Source: Hirsutella rhossiliensis
Lineage: Eukaryota > Ascomycota > Sordariomycetes > Hypocreales > Ophiocordycipitaceae
DNA length: 64,000 nucleotides
Direction: 5' to 3'
Assembly (NCBI RefSeq): GCF_020360975.1
Contig: NW_025408667.1
Span: forward strand, 2,170,001 to 2,234,000
The stretch's first letter is position 1, and every line of letters starts with the position of its first letter. Of the stretch, positions 50,448 to 59,913 are shown one piece after another. The position numbers were made by a program, and so were the translations under genes. The notes below the pieces were generated by a model, which saw nothing but the letters and a program-made list of their open reading frames with translations, made no database searches and was not told where the DNA came from.

Positions 50448-51245
50448 TCACACGTGGCCGGTCCCCATCTTGGTTAGGTGGCTAAGGGGTTCTGGCCCCG
50501 GATGTCCTAGCCGTCTGTGCCAAAGGTCTGCTTGCCCACCCATTGGTGGCTTAGGAGCCCTGCTTGTGACAAAGACGCTGTGTTGGGGCCGCTTTGAGAG
50601 GCTTGCAATAACGTATTGGTCTTCAATTTCTTGCAGACTGACCAGAGTGCGCCCTGTGGGCTCATGGTAGAGTGTGCCGTTAACCTGGTTCCAATAGATC
50701 TTCGCAACAATCCCTGACGAGCTGAGAACACACTTGTTGGCATCTCTGGGATGTAGTAGCTGCTCAAGCTTCAAATTGATCCCGTTTTTCACTGGGATAA
50801 CGGCCATGCCTACCCCCTTGACTTGGAGGAGTTTTCCTGCCCGGACTTCTTCTGACGATCCCCAGGTGAAGGTATCCTCATCGAACCATCGTAGGTCGTT
50901 AAAGACATGTACGCTAGCCCCTGAATCATAGATGGCCTTGTCCTCGAGAGAGTCTTCACTCGTATTAGTGCTATGCACGTGCGACACTGTATTAGCCTGT
51001 TTGCTCGAGTTGTTGTTATTCTGCGGGACTGTGATGTCTTTGGCTTTTGGCTTCCACTCCATGGCTTTGGTCTTGTCCAAGGGGTTCTCCTTAAGGTGCT
51101 GGTTGATGGCCTCCTTAAGGTGGTCCCTGGGAATCCATCCTTCGGGGGGGTCTTTCTGGAACATCGCTCTAAAGGTCCAGCAGCTTTCCCACCACTCATC
51201 CTTTTTGACCCAGTGTTGCTTACATGCCGGGCACTTGTGTGACCC
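50448..51245 (-). pseudogene. copia piece: gag zinc motif, aspartic protease, GAG-pre-integrase
   Basis: The frame contains a Cys/His segment (HKCPACKQHW), a spacer, the retroviral-type protease signature YDSGASVHVF and LWHRRLGHPG of the GAG-pre-integrase domain. It is terminated by a frame break at about 50448. Confidence 0.85.
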
Positions 51246-51757
51246 TCTGGGCCATTCCTAGTCCTCTGATCAGATGATCTTGGAGCGTTGTTTGCGTTGT
51301 TGACCCCTGGGGGCTTCTGAGGGTTTCCTTTCTTCCTGAATCCAACCTCCCTTTTAAAGTCGGCAATCAGGGTGCGCAAAGGGGTTGCTGGGAGTCCTGT
51401 TCTCTCCAGGAGTGCGTCCAGCAGCCTAATCGTCATGGGCCAGCTAGGGTCCCATTCTTCGGTCCCTTTGAGGAAGTCCTGACGAATCTTTGTGTCATTA
51501 ATAGTCGAGACCGCTAGGTCTCTTGAATCCAGGATGACTTGGTCCAGCTGCTCTGCCCAGGCCTTCCAGTCCCGGGTTCCTTTCTTGTTGATGATTTGAT
51601 GATACCTTTCATCGATAAGGTTCTTTTCTTCCTCCGCTGAGGGGAGAACCTTCTGTTTGAGTTCTTTGATCTTGTCCCGGGGCGTCAGCTGTATCAGGGT
51701 CTCGCCCTGGAGCCCCTCACTGATGGACTTCTTGATCACCTCCTCGATCTGCATCAT
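51240..51757 (-). pseudogene. copia gag, C-terminal part
   Basis: A gag-like helical, charged sequence (WKAWAEQLDQVI, FLKGTEEWDPSWP). It overlaps the N-terminal gag piece by one stop/start (the stop of one lies beside the ATG of the other near 51755), which points to a single-base loss. The frame changes again near 51245 before the zinc motif. Confidence 0.75.
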
Positions 51758-52146
51758 GGCTTTTCTCTAGCCTTGAAGCGGTCCAATTGATCCTGGAAGG
51801 TCTTCTCTTTGTACCTAAAGAGGTCCTTGGCATCTTGAAGCTTCTCATTGAAGTCTTCCCTTGCTGCCTTATACTTATTTTCTTCGTTGGGAAAGCTTCC
51901 TCGGTGGGGCCTCTGCCCTACCTTCTCGAGTAGCTCTTCCCAGCTAGGCCTCAGGGGCTCCTCGAGCACCACGGTCCCTTCTGGGTTAACGTACTCCCAG
52001 ATGTGGTGCGTTTGAGCCCATGATTTGATACCCCTAATCCATGGGGTCCAGTCAAGGCTTTCCTTGAGTGTGGTGATGTACACCTCCCCCTTCTGATATT
52101 GGGGGCCTAGTGTCATCGTGTGTTTTACCTCCTGCGAGGGATGCAC
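51754..52146 (-). pseudogene. copia gag, N-terminal part
   Basis: 130 codons from the first ATG after the 5' LTR leader. It contains the copia gag-type segment TTLKESLDWTPWIRGIKSWA. It stops one base out of frame with the next piece. Confidence 0.75.
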
Positions 52147-52300
52147 GCGTCACGTTGACTCTGCGTAGTTGTGGGTGTTGCCCCTGAATTTTGCTCTCTT
52201 CCTCGCGTCAACCCCAAGGGTGAAGGATATATGGTGCGTTGAGATTCGTGATAGCCTCACAGTTGGTAGAGGAATGCGAAGGATAAAGAGCACCGCAAAC

Positions 52301-52312
52301 CGGGCTCATAAC
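52301..52312 (-). other. Primer-binding site matching initiator tRNA-Met anticodon loop
   Basis: On the plus strand CGGGCTCATAAC lies directly against the 5' LTR. This is the anticodon stem-loop sequence (anticodon CAT) of eukaryotic initiator tRNA-Met, so the element RNA would pair with the tRNA's internal region. That is the half-tRNA priming known for Drosophila copia, rather than the usual tRNA 3' end. Confidence 0.75.
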
Positions 52313-52599
52313 TCTCAGCAAGCTGAGAGCGCGGGCGGAAGGATAAGGGCAGGCACAATTGAGTCCAAACGATGATGCATGTTTTTATCTATCTGTGCGA
52401 CATTGAGGGGTATTTATACGAATAGATACCAATCTGGGACCCGTGGTGGCCCTGAATCAGTGCCAATTCCCGTGTATCCCGATTAGGGCAATGTTCCTCT
52501 ACTGTATCGATACCTGACTCAAGTCCTTGTGTCTGACCTGCCTCTTTCACCGGAGTTTATACGTGTGCGGATTAGACCGTCAGTCTGCTCCCTCTGACA
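52313..52599 (-). repeat. 5' LTR of the copia element
   Basis: 287 bp. Aligned by eye with the other LTR it shows no substitutions, only five one-base differences in homopolymer length. It starts TGTCAGAG on the minus strand next to the right GTAAA duplication. Confidence 0.95.
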
Positions 52600-52604
52600 G
52601 TAAA
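52600..52604. repeat. Target-site duplication GTAAA, right copy
   Basis: Identical to 46743-46747. Together the two mark the exact insertion point within the GT90 coding frame (ATTTAC on the coding strand). Confidence 0.85.
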
Positions 52605-54161
52605 TCATATCAAATTCGTCAATAATGGGTGACCGGCGCGACTTGGCAAACTCATACCAGGCTCGGAAGCCTGGCGGCGGTTCCACGCCGTATCGATGCT
52701 GATATTCGCGGTGGGCCTCCGAGTAGTTTTGCGATTGCCTTTTCGACAAGTCTTGAAAGTCCGCCTTGGCGTGTTCGATTAAGACCTGGACAGGATGTGT
52801 TTGGTGGAGAAGCTGTGAGGATTGTGAAATTTGAATGGACACTATGTTGGCGAGGTACGGGACAAGCGAGACGAGCCCAAAGGCCCAGAGGGTTGATTTG
52901 GACTTGGCTTGTTTTGGGAGCATGAGAATGACCTGGCCGAGGGCAAAGAAGGACGCCGTGACTTGTGATAGAGCCCCAGCACCGGACGGCTGCTTAAATG
53001 GGTCGCGAGTCGAACTGGTACTGAACGTGCCCGTTGCAGTAGAAATAAGCCATGAAGAATGTTGTGTCTGCAACCCTCGATGGTCAGCACTATGCAAATC
53101 TCTTTATCAGAGCTAGAGGCCAGTCGTCACGCACAAGTTGAGTCGTAAAGTACCAACAAGACGCCTTGGCCAAGCCCACCATCAGCGTGGCGACGGCGTT
53201 GCTGCTGGGGAATCCGAACGCGGCGGTTTCTGCGCCAAGCACGGCCGTCAACACGACCACGACACGCAGTGAAAGAGAGACGATTGAGTCTTCCAAGTCA
53301 ATATGAGGTAAAATTTGAGTGCTCGCGCCGTGTCTAGGCGTGAGAGATGGCTGATAGGGCAAGACCTCCGAGAGGGCAGTCTAACTGGGTGGTGATGACA
53401 AACAAGGCGACGACCGCCGTGCCCAGAATTGAGTATGAGAAAGAAGAGAGTAAAGAGTCGGGTGTTGTCAAAGAACGAGGCTCAACTCCGAGGACCCTTT
53501 GGACCATCAAGAACAGTGGCGTCGACGCTGGCAGCTAATTCATCGTCAGTTTGGTAAAATAGATTCCTCGCCCACATGAGCTGCTCACAAGGAGTGCACC
53601 GGTTCCTGTTTCGGCTTTAAAAAAAGAGACAGTAGCAATGCTCAAGGCAACCGTCCATAATGATGATGCAGAGGCACTGCAGCTCTCAGCTCCACCGGGA
53701 GCCACTGCTCTGGGGAACTTGTCGACATGTGGTCGTTCGGCAACCTTGAACATAACCGGCAGCAGGATCCAGCCCAAGATTTCGGAACCGAGCTCGGCTT
53801 GGCTGGTAGATAGGTGTTGCGCCAGTACGCCGGAAATCAGAGCCGCCCCAGCCAATCTGGTAGCTGGGTCAAAGTCGCCGAAGGGTCCTTGCCACATTGT
53901 CTCACTTTGAACCAGGTAGAGACAGTCATTGTAGGCACAAAGATCCGAAGACTTCCTCTGCTGCTCCTCTTTCCCTCGGATGGAGAAGTGGGTAGCCTGT
54001 TGAGTCAGGGGTTCGCGCGCGCAGCAACCAACGACATGAAAGCTCCATGCACCGTGTAAGTCCAGGGTGAGCCAACACTTGCGCCCCTTCCTCGCCACCC
54101 CGCACAGGCAGAGCCAACGATACAAATTCCGGCACGAGCGTCGTTGTTCACCGGACGCCAT
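52600..54161 (-). pseudogene. GT90 (CAP10-type) glycosyltransferase, 5' half with multiple membrane segments
   Basis: Minus strand, upstream of the copia insertion. The last exon piece (53067 to the insertion) ends with RYGVEPPPGFRAWYEFA and DEFDMIY, the typical lead-in to fungal GT90 catalytic domains. It is joined upstream through a GTGCGT..TTGCAG intron (53134-53068) to an exon with VVVVLTAVLGAE and AVATLMVGLAKASCWYF. Further upstream come YSILGTAVVALFVITTQ (about 53440-53380) and a long frame from ATG 54161 with several hydrophobic stretches (LAGAALISGVLA, LGWILLPVMF, LWTVALSIATVSFF). Altogether about eight to nine membrane segments precede the catalytic domain. The exon borders before 53135 and the start codon are uncertain. 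The gene is now split from its catalytic half by 5.85 kb. Confidence 0.7.
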
Positions 54162-54229
54162 CTGCTGCGAATGAATCTATCCGGTGCTACCAAGGCAGTG
54201 GTTGCCGCTTCCGAGGCCTTGACAAACAT

Positions 54230-55548
54230 TTCCAGCGGACATGGCCACGGGAGATGATACAGAAATGAGATATGGGAGCACTCTAGACACTCATTATGCG
54301 GCTTTCTAGTCTGAGCAATACTCTTGATCGGAACCGATTTTTAACAGGTCTAACCTAACTATAAAGTCATAGGCTACTTGAGGTAATATTTCTATTCTTT
54401 TTCCATTTAGTAGTAAAGATCCTATTGAAGTCTTCAGAATTTCCATAGACAGCTATAGTAAAGTGACCTAAAAATAGCTAGGTTAGCTCTTACGCTTTAC
54501 ACGATTAAAATGCCAAGGCTTCCTCCTGTTGTACTTCTCGCTCCAAATAGAGTAAATGAAAAACTGGTGAAATACCGCTACAGCAAGCAAAATAGGGACA
54601 TCCCTATTAGTGGCATAACTGGCGCGTATTATAAGTCTTCTCTTGTCCTGACAGCAAGCTAGCGGTTTACCTTATACAGAGGGGATAGAGGTATAGGTAA
54701 TCCTTATAAGCAGCGCTTTAGTCTGGCTAGTCGAAAACCGGTATACCGTGATATGGCGACGCTGGCGAAAGCGAAAGAAGACAGCCGGATTGGTTACCGG
54801 GCAGATTGATTTACCGGCGGACTGACTCCCGCGCGCACTGACTACTATACCGTTTAACTGTTGTCCGGGCTAACTACTAACTTATGCATAAGCGTGTGGT
54901 TAATTAATGTATATATGGTAAAAATTGTCGAAAGAGGTCTCTACTGCCAAGGGCGGCAGAGACCGATGCCGGCTCCTGGCCCCTTGACCCCTTGGGCCCC
55001 CTTTTATCTCTGGGGGGTCCTGAGCCATTGAAATCATGTGTCTGCATTCGTCATGTAACCCTACACTTGTAGCCACCTGTGGATCTGACCAGCGTTAGCG
55101 GTGATCCGATGATGCACCTCGCGTCACTTCCCGTGTCCTATTGTCTTCCTGCATGACGCAAGAACCAAAATATGAGGCCACCTCGGGTGCGGCCGCTGGA
55201 TTAGCGGCTACGCTAGGCTAGTCCTCGAAAGGTCGAGGCAACGACTGTCGACCAAGTTCAGGTACGATCGTGCCCGCATCTTTTCCTCGCGCGTTTCCCG
55301 CTACTTCACTCACTGTCTTTACTCACCCTGTCTAGCCAAGACCATAATCACCTCCTAGCCTACTCTGTGTTCGCAGCTTGTGAAAAGATTGGGCGATCGT
55401 CGGATTCACCTGACAAACGACTCCAAACTCTCAACAGTCTCAGGGTTCACAGCCACGGAAAAGCACATGAGGCGCGAATGCCAGCTCAGAGTCAGGCTTT
55501 TTCTTCATCCACTTCGGCAACTACTTAAATACTGGTCTTCTCTCCGTC
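54230..55548. other. AT-rich intergenic region, probably relic sequence
   Basis: From about 54300 to 54940 the sequence is AT-rich with many TA steps and no open frame of interest. It includes a palindromic ACCGGTATACCG near 54740 and a CTATACCG near 54848. From 54950 to 55370 it turns GC-rich again. A degraded mobile element is possible but could not be identified. Confidence 0.4.
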
Positions 55549-57907
55549 TTAGCCGTCCCTCTCTATACATTCAATCTTCTGTTTGAAGGTGACCTGAGCC
55601 GGATCCGTGAATAACACCCCCTTGCCAGCATTGGTGGATATCAGAGGCGCAACGTTACCGACGTTGATACGCCTCACCGTCGCGGTCCCCGCACTCAAGA
55701 ACATTTTGCATGCGCCTGGTAACCTGATTGCTCTCGCCTGGGCCTTGCCCCATAGAGCCAGAAGAAGCCAGTTTGCCCGAGGCATGTATCGCCCCATGCT
55801 GTATAGCAGCTCGCAGCCCCGAGATAATGATTCCTCATGGGGCCCGGGGAGCGTATTGTCGAGAAGCAAACTCGCTACAGCAGTATTACAGGCATGAAGG
55901 AGCCAATACTCGTGTCGCATCCCGAACGCTGTGCGATAGTTCCATAAAGTTGAGATGGTGCCCTCACTGTGCGATTGAGAGAGAAATCGAGCCGTCTTCC
56001 CGTCACTAAAGTCCAAGAAAGACAGGCCCGTGAAAGGCTCAAGGAGCTTTATAGAGACAAAGTGATAGGACGCCCTGCTGGTGGTCAGTGTACCCTTCTT
56101 CAAGTCGTGTCCTGCGTCCTTGGTCGAATTTTCGACCGAGGAACCTAGGCCCTCAGGCCATGATTTTCTCACTGCATTAAAAGTATGTATGGGATAGGCG
56201 TACATTGGCAAACGGTTGGACTCACATCAAGCATACCCAGGCCGGTACGACGGATGTTTGACCTTGAAAACGTTGTGATTTTGACTCCTTCCACTGTAGT
56301 AGACGACTATACAATGCCTTTGCACCAAGATAGTCCGGTACTGGACTTGCGCGGTTGTTCTGGATAGCAAGCAGAATCTCGCCCGCTAAGCAACTAAGCT
56401 CGTACTCGGCCTCAAGGGCGTCATCGTAGTGCGACAGCTGTGGCCGTGTCGACACCGGGTAAGGGATCCACAGCGCGTCGATATTTGATCCTTTTTCAGA
56501 CAACGACCCTTGGCCTCGCACGCCGTTGGCCCGAGGGATTCGAGAAGCAAACGCCGCAGGAGCCATAGTCAGGCTTATCTTACTGCGGTGCGGCAAGAGA
56601 GGTGTTAAGATTACCTAGCGTTCGGAGCTTTTCGACTTGCCACTTACACGTCTAGGTAACAAAGTCCGTCGGAAATAAAGGCAATTGCTTGTCGAAGGTT
56701 GTCTGTTCTCGGGCTTTCGTAATTGTCGTACGGCAACGCAGGAACATCAATAATGTCCGAGCTTGACCGTAGTGTGCACAGCGTATCGAGAAACAAGCTC
56801 GCCCCCCTGAGCGGGTCTCCAAAGGCTTGCTCATAGATTGACATTATGGCAACTCCCTGCAGCAAAGGTACTTGGGCTGCCTGACCTTGCAGAGCAAAAA
56901 GTCGGAAAGCCTCGTCTGCAAACTCCCGATGGGTCGGAGGCTCGTTAAAGTCGGTACTTTTAAAGAGGTAACCCTAGAGAGATGCACATCCTCGTTATTC
57001 CCGCTTAACACCGAGGGATGATTCTTTGTTGTAATGAACCACATACCATGGAGACGGCCAGTATCGAGTTAATCAAGAAATCCGAACAGAACTGTGCCTC
57101 AGCTTCCCTCGGCACGCTGGACGCGGCATCCCGCTGCGCAGACAAATCGTCGAGGAGCAGCTCGCGATGCAATATCCTGGCAAGGGAGCTGTCCCAAGTC
57201 CAGAACAGCGTGAAAAGATGGGTAAGCAGAGTATCGTCATTGCTGATGTTGGTCCATCGAGAGAGAGGCAGTTTGACCAGTGAGACGAAGAAAGGACGAC
57301 AGTTGGGGGCAGACTTGGACGTGTTTCCCTTGATTATCGATCCGTAAGGCCCGTGTTGCCTCGACTCCGGTTGAGGAGTGTTTTGTAGGTGAACAATCGA
57401 ACGGGTATCCATTGATGGAATTGCTGGGCGTTGACATGCTCCTATTTGCGCTTCGGACTCGACAGCGCTCTGCTCTGAGACTTGACGCAATGGGTTGGAA
57501 GATCGTCTGATGTTTTCATACGCCATCCGCAACTCTTCGAAGCGGCGCCGCAAGTTGGCTTCGGGAAGGCGATACACACATTCCACCTTTGCCGTGCTGC
57601 ACGAACGACACGACGGGCGGCGACCGTCGCACTGCACTCTTATTAGCACAACGTCTTTTCCCGACGCCCTTCTGGATGTTATTGTCGACCTTGGCCTTCC
57701 GCTTCCGACATCCTAACGAGGGAAACCTTAGATTTTTCTCCCCAGAGGAATGATGGGTGCCTTACGATCGCAGGCCAACTTTACCTGCTCACGCTTATGC
57801 CTTGCAAGTATTTCAGATGGCTCAGCCGAAGCTTGATTCAACGGTGCTTTGGGTCGCAGCTCCCTGCTCCGGAGAGTTGGCCTTGGGTGTCCATGCGAAC
57901 GATGCAT
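55549..57907 (-). CDS. Zn2Cys6 fungal-specific transcription factor
   Basis: Proposed exons (minus): 57907-57766, 57712-57690, 57631-57047, 56973-56648, 56582-56263 and 56171-55549, all in phase, giving about 672 aa. Exons 1-3 join to form the binuclear cluster LACDRCRKRKAKCDGRRPSCRSC...ECVY, that is Cys-X2-Cys-X6-Cys-X6-Cys-X2-Cys-X6-Cys. A short linker and a helical segment (NLRRRFEELRMAYENI) likely dimerise. The middle (FLINSILAVSM, REFADEAFRLF, GVAIMSIYEQAFGD, DNLRQAIAFISDG) is the fungal transcription-factor regulatory domain (PF04082-like), as in NirA-type regulators. It should be a nuclear DNA-binding activator or repressor; its target is unknown. The exon 5/6 junction uses a poor donor (GTCAAA). 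A GTATGC donor at about 56237 with another acceptor is an alternative that would change about 30 residues. The start is MHRSHGH; an upstream in-frame ATG at 57970 is less likely. Confidence 0.85.
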
Positions 57908-58830
57908 TGTAGATCCGAGTGAAAAGGCAGCTCGGTAGAGACAAGATGGTGACACGACCAGGTAACACAATCAGCTGCTTGCATTGTAGACGCATGATTT
58001 CTCAGTAGATGATGACATCACCCGTGGCAGACCGGCAGCCGCTCCATGGCTAGCGCCTGGCTGCTTTACAAGGTCCAGGATGCCCCTACTAATTCAGATA
58101 AACACCAACATCAAACATCAGTCACCACCTAGTACATACACGCTGTCGTTAAGTTATGTGGACTTTGCATTGGGAGAGACCGTGTTGGTTGCGCTGACCT
58201 CCCTAAAAGAGAGAGTCGGCTGATATGGCCTTATTCGTGTACTTGACGCGCCTAGACCGCTAGGGTTTCCTTGTGCAAGAGGCTGAAAATATATATTTAG
58301 AACTCCATGTAACTTTCTGTGTGTTTTGCATGTTAAAGTGCGCTCCTGTCACCGCTGTCCTCCCACCTACATGTAGGCGCACCACGTGGTGTTGAGCCTG
58401 CAGGTTCCTTGGTCCGTAACATTTATTTACTTGCAAGGTCTCTTTAGCTTGATGTTTTCTCCAACACGAAGCTAAAGAATTAAGTATGCAAAAAAAGGGG
58501 GGGAGGGGAGGGTGTGCGAGAAGGTGACTGATGTTGCAGAACAACCATTAAAATGCACTGCAACGTGCGAACGACCTCTCACATGCTACCGGCTTATCTG
58601 CTCACTACGAAAAGCTCTTCGTTGAAATACCCGCGCCATGCTGAACCTCGCAGCATCTGTCTCAACAGCCAGCACCTTGGCCTGTCCAATTCGGCCTGTA
58701 GGTCACGATGAACCCACGACTAGACACGTCAGGCTGGATTCTTCGCCATTGCCAATTACAAACAGCCAAAGTCTCACAGAAGGGAGGCAGATGCTTTGAG
58801 GCCAGAGGCGTTCCGGCCGCCAACAGGTTC
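57908..58830. other. Intergenic region between the C6 factor and the amidohydrolase-like gene
   Basis: About 0.9 kb forming the promoter of the transcription factor and the 3' flank of the amidohydrolase-like gene. No gene or clear motif was recognised. Confidence 0.5.
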
Positions 58831-59913
58831 TTACCTGATATCAATCTCGACCCCAGCAATCCAGACCCGCCTGATCTGGCTGCCAAGAGCCAGGTTCTCA
58901 AGCGGATTACCACTGACAAGTAGCAAATCCGCTCTGTAGCCTACTTCAATGGCTCCGCGGTCGGGCAACCTGAATAGCGCAGAGGGAACACATGTTGCAG
59001 CCCGCATCACTTCCATGTTGGTAAGCCCGGCCTCGGCGAGCAGCTTCAGCTCCTCGTGCAGGCTCTGACCAAATGACACTGTCATGCTATCTTCCTGGTT
59101 CGCCGACGTCCCTGCACATATCCGAACTCCTGCTTCATGAAGCTGCTTCACCGCGGCCATGGCATGAGCAAAGTCATAGTCTGCGTTATCCGCCTTGTCG
59201 ACCGCTTTCCGCAGATAGCAGAGGGTGGGAACGACGCCGATACCTTTCTGCGCAAATCCTCGTACTACCTCGGCGTCGAGCGTGCCGTCGACAGGGACGG
59301 CCGTCACAACGTCGAAACCAGCGTCAAGCGCGAGCTTGTAAGCATCACATTGGGAGGCCTGTCCGACGGCCAGGCTCCCGTGCTCGTGAGCTGCCGCGAC
59401 CGCAGCTGCAATTGTCTGAAAATCCAAGCCGGGCTGGTCCACGATGATCTTGACCAAGTTTCCTCCACTCGAGGCAGAAACATTTTCTGCCACGACCTGT
59501 CTCGCCTCTGCTGGCGTAGTAGCGACCCGGACAGCGCGGTAGGAGAATATGCTCAGGGAACTGGCATTTTCGGGCCCAATTGCAGAGCCGGTAGCGAAAT
59601 AAGACGGGAGAGTTGGGTTCTCCGAGACGGCCAAGTGCATCGCCTGACACTCGGCGTTTGTGCTGGAAGAATCGATGACAGTCGTGATGCCAAAGGCTGC
59701 ACAGGTGTAGAGCGCACCTGGAGACGAATTGGCGTCGACCTTGGCATCAATGAGGCCTGGCATCAAGGTACATCCCGTGCCATCGACATGGACGTCTGAA
59801 TTCGACTGAGGAGCGAGGATATTGCCGGGGCTTCCTTGGAAGCACTGATTGGGGACGTTTTTGACGTGAAGCCCATCGAATACGTCAGCGTTTGTTATCG
59901 AGATAGTTGGCAT
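58831..59913 (-). CDS. Amidohydrolase-superfamily protein with all metal ligands replaced (probable pseudoenzyme)
   Basis: A single exon of 360 aa. Overall pattern follows metal-dependent amidohydrolases of the imidazolonepropionase-like type. It has an N-terminal beta domain, VDGTGCTLMPGLIDA, FGITTVIDSS, LVKIIVDQPG, AAAVAAAHEHGSLAVG, the strand at VVPTL, AGVRICAGTSAN and the C-terminal RGAIEVGYRADLLLVSGNPLENL with VWIAGVEI. The metal-binding residues expected in active members are missing. HxH after PGLIDA is Lys58-x-Asp60, the His of the VxHA strand is Gly/Gln (AVGQAS), the next His is Ala (VVTAVP), and the Asp of GTDA is Ser (GTSAN). The frame is otherwise intact and well conserved, so it may be a non-catalytic protein or use different chemistry. 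Start ATG 59913 (MPTISITNADVFDG) matches the family start; an ATG at 59991 is in frame. Confidence 0.88.
   Translation of the reverse strand: MPTISITNADVFDGLHVKNVPNQCFQGSPGNILAPQSNSDVHVDGTGCTLMPGLIDAKVDANSSPGALYTCAAFGITTVIDSSSTNAECQAMHLAVSENPTLPSYFATGSAIGPENASSLSIFSYRAVRVATTPAEARQVVAENVSASSGGNLVKIIVDQPGLDFQTIAAAVAAAHEHGSLAVGQASQCDAYKLALDAGFDVVTAVPVDGTLDAEVVRGFAQKGIGVVPTLCYLRKAVDKADNADYDFAHAMAAVKQLHEAGVRICAGTSANQEDSMTVSFGQSLHEELKLLAEAGLTNMEVMRAATCVPSALFRLPDRGAIEVGYRADLLLVSGNPLENLALGSQIRRVWIAGVEIDIR

Larger units (their letters stand above)
46748..52599 (-). mobile_element. Ty1/copia-type LTR retrotransposon, about 5.85 kb
   Basis: A complete element read on the minus strand, bounded by near-identical direct LTRs (46748-47033 and 52313-52599) and a GTAAA target duplication. 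The order of coding pieces is gag, aspartic protease (DSGA), GAG-pre-integrase zinc motif, integrase core, reverse transcriptase (FVDD) and RNase H. Integrase before RT defines Ty1/copia rather than Ty3/gypsy. The primer-binding site abuts the 5' LTR and matches the initiator tRNA-Met anticodon loop; a purine tract abuts the 3' LTR. The frame is interrupted by about four 1-2 nt shifts. The LTRs differ only by five homopolymer-length changes, so insertion was recent or the differences are sequencing errors. It lies in the same orientation as the GT90 gene it splits. Confidence 0.97.
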
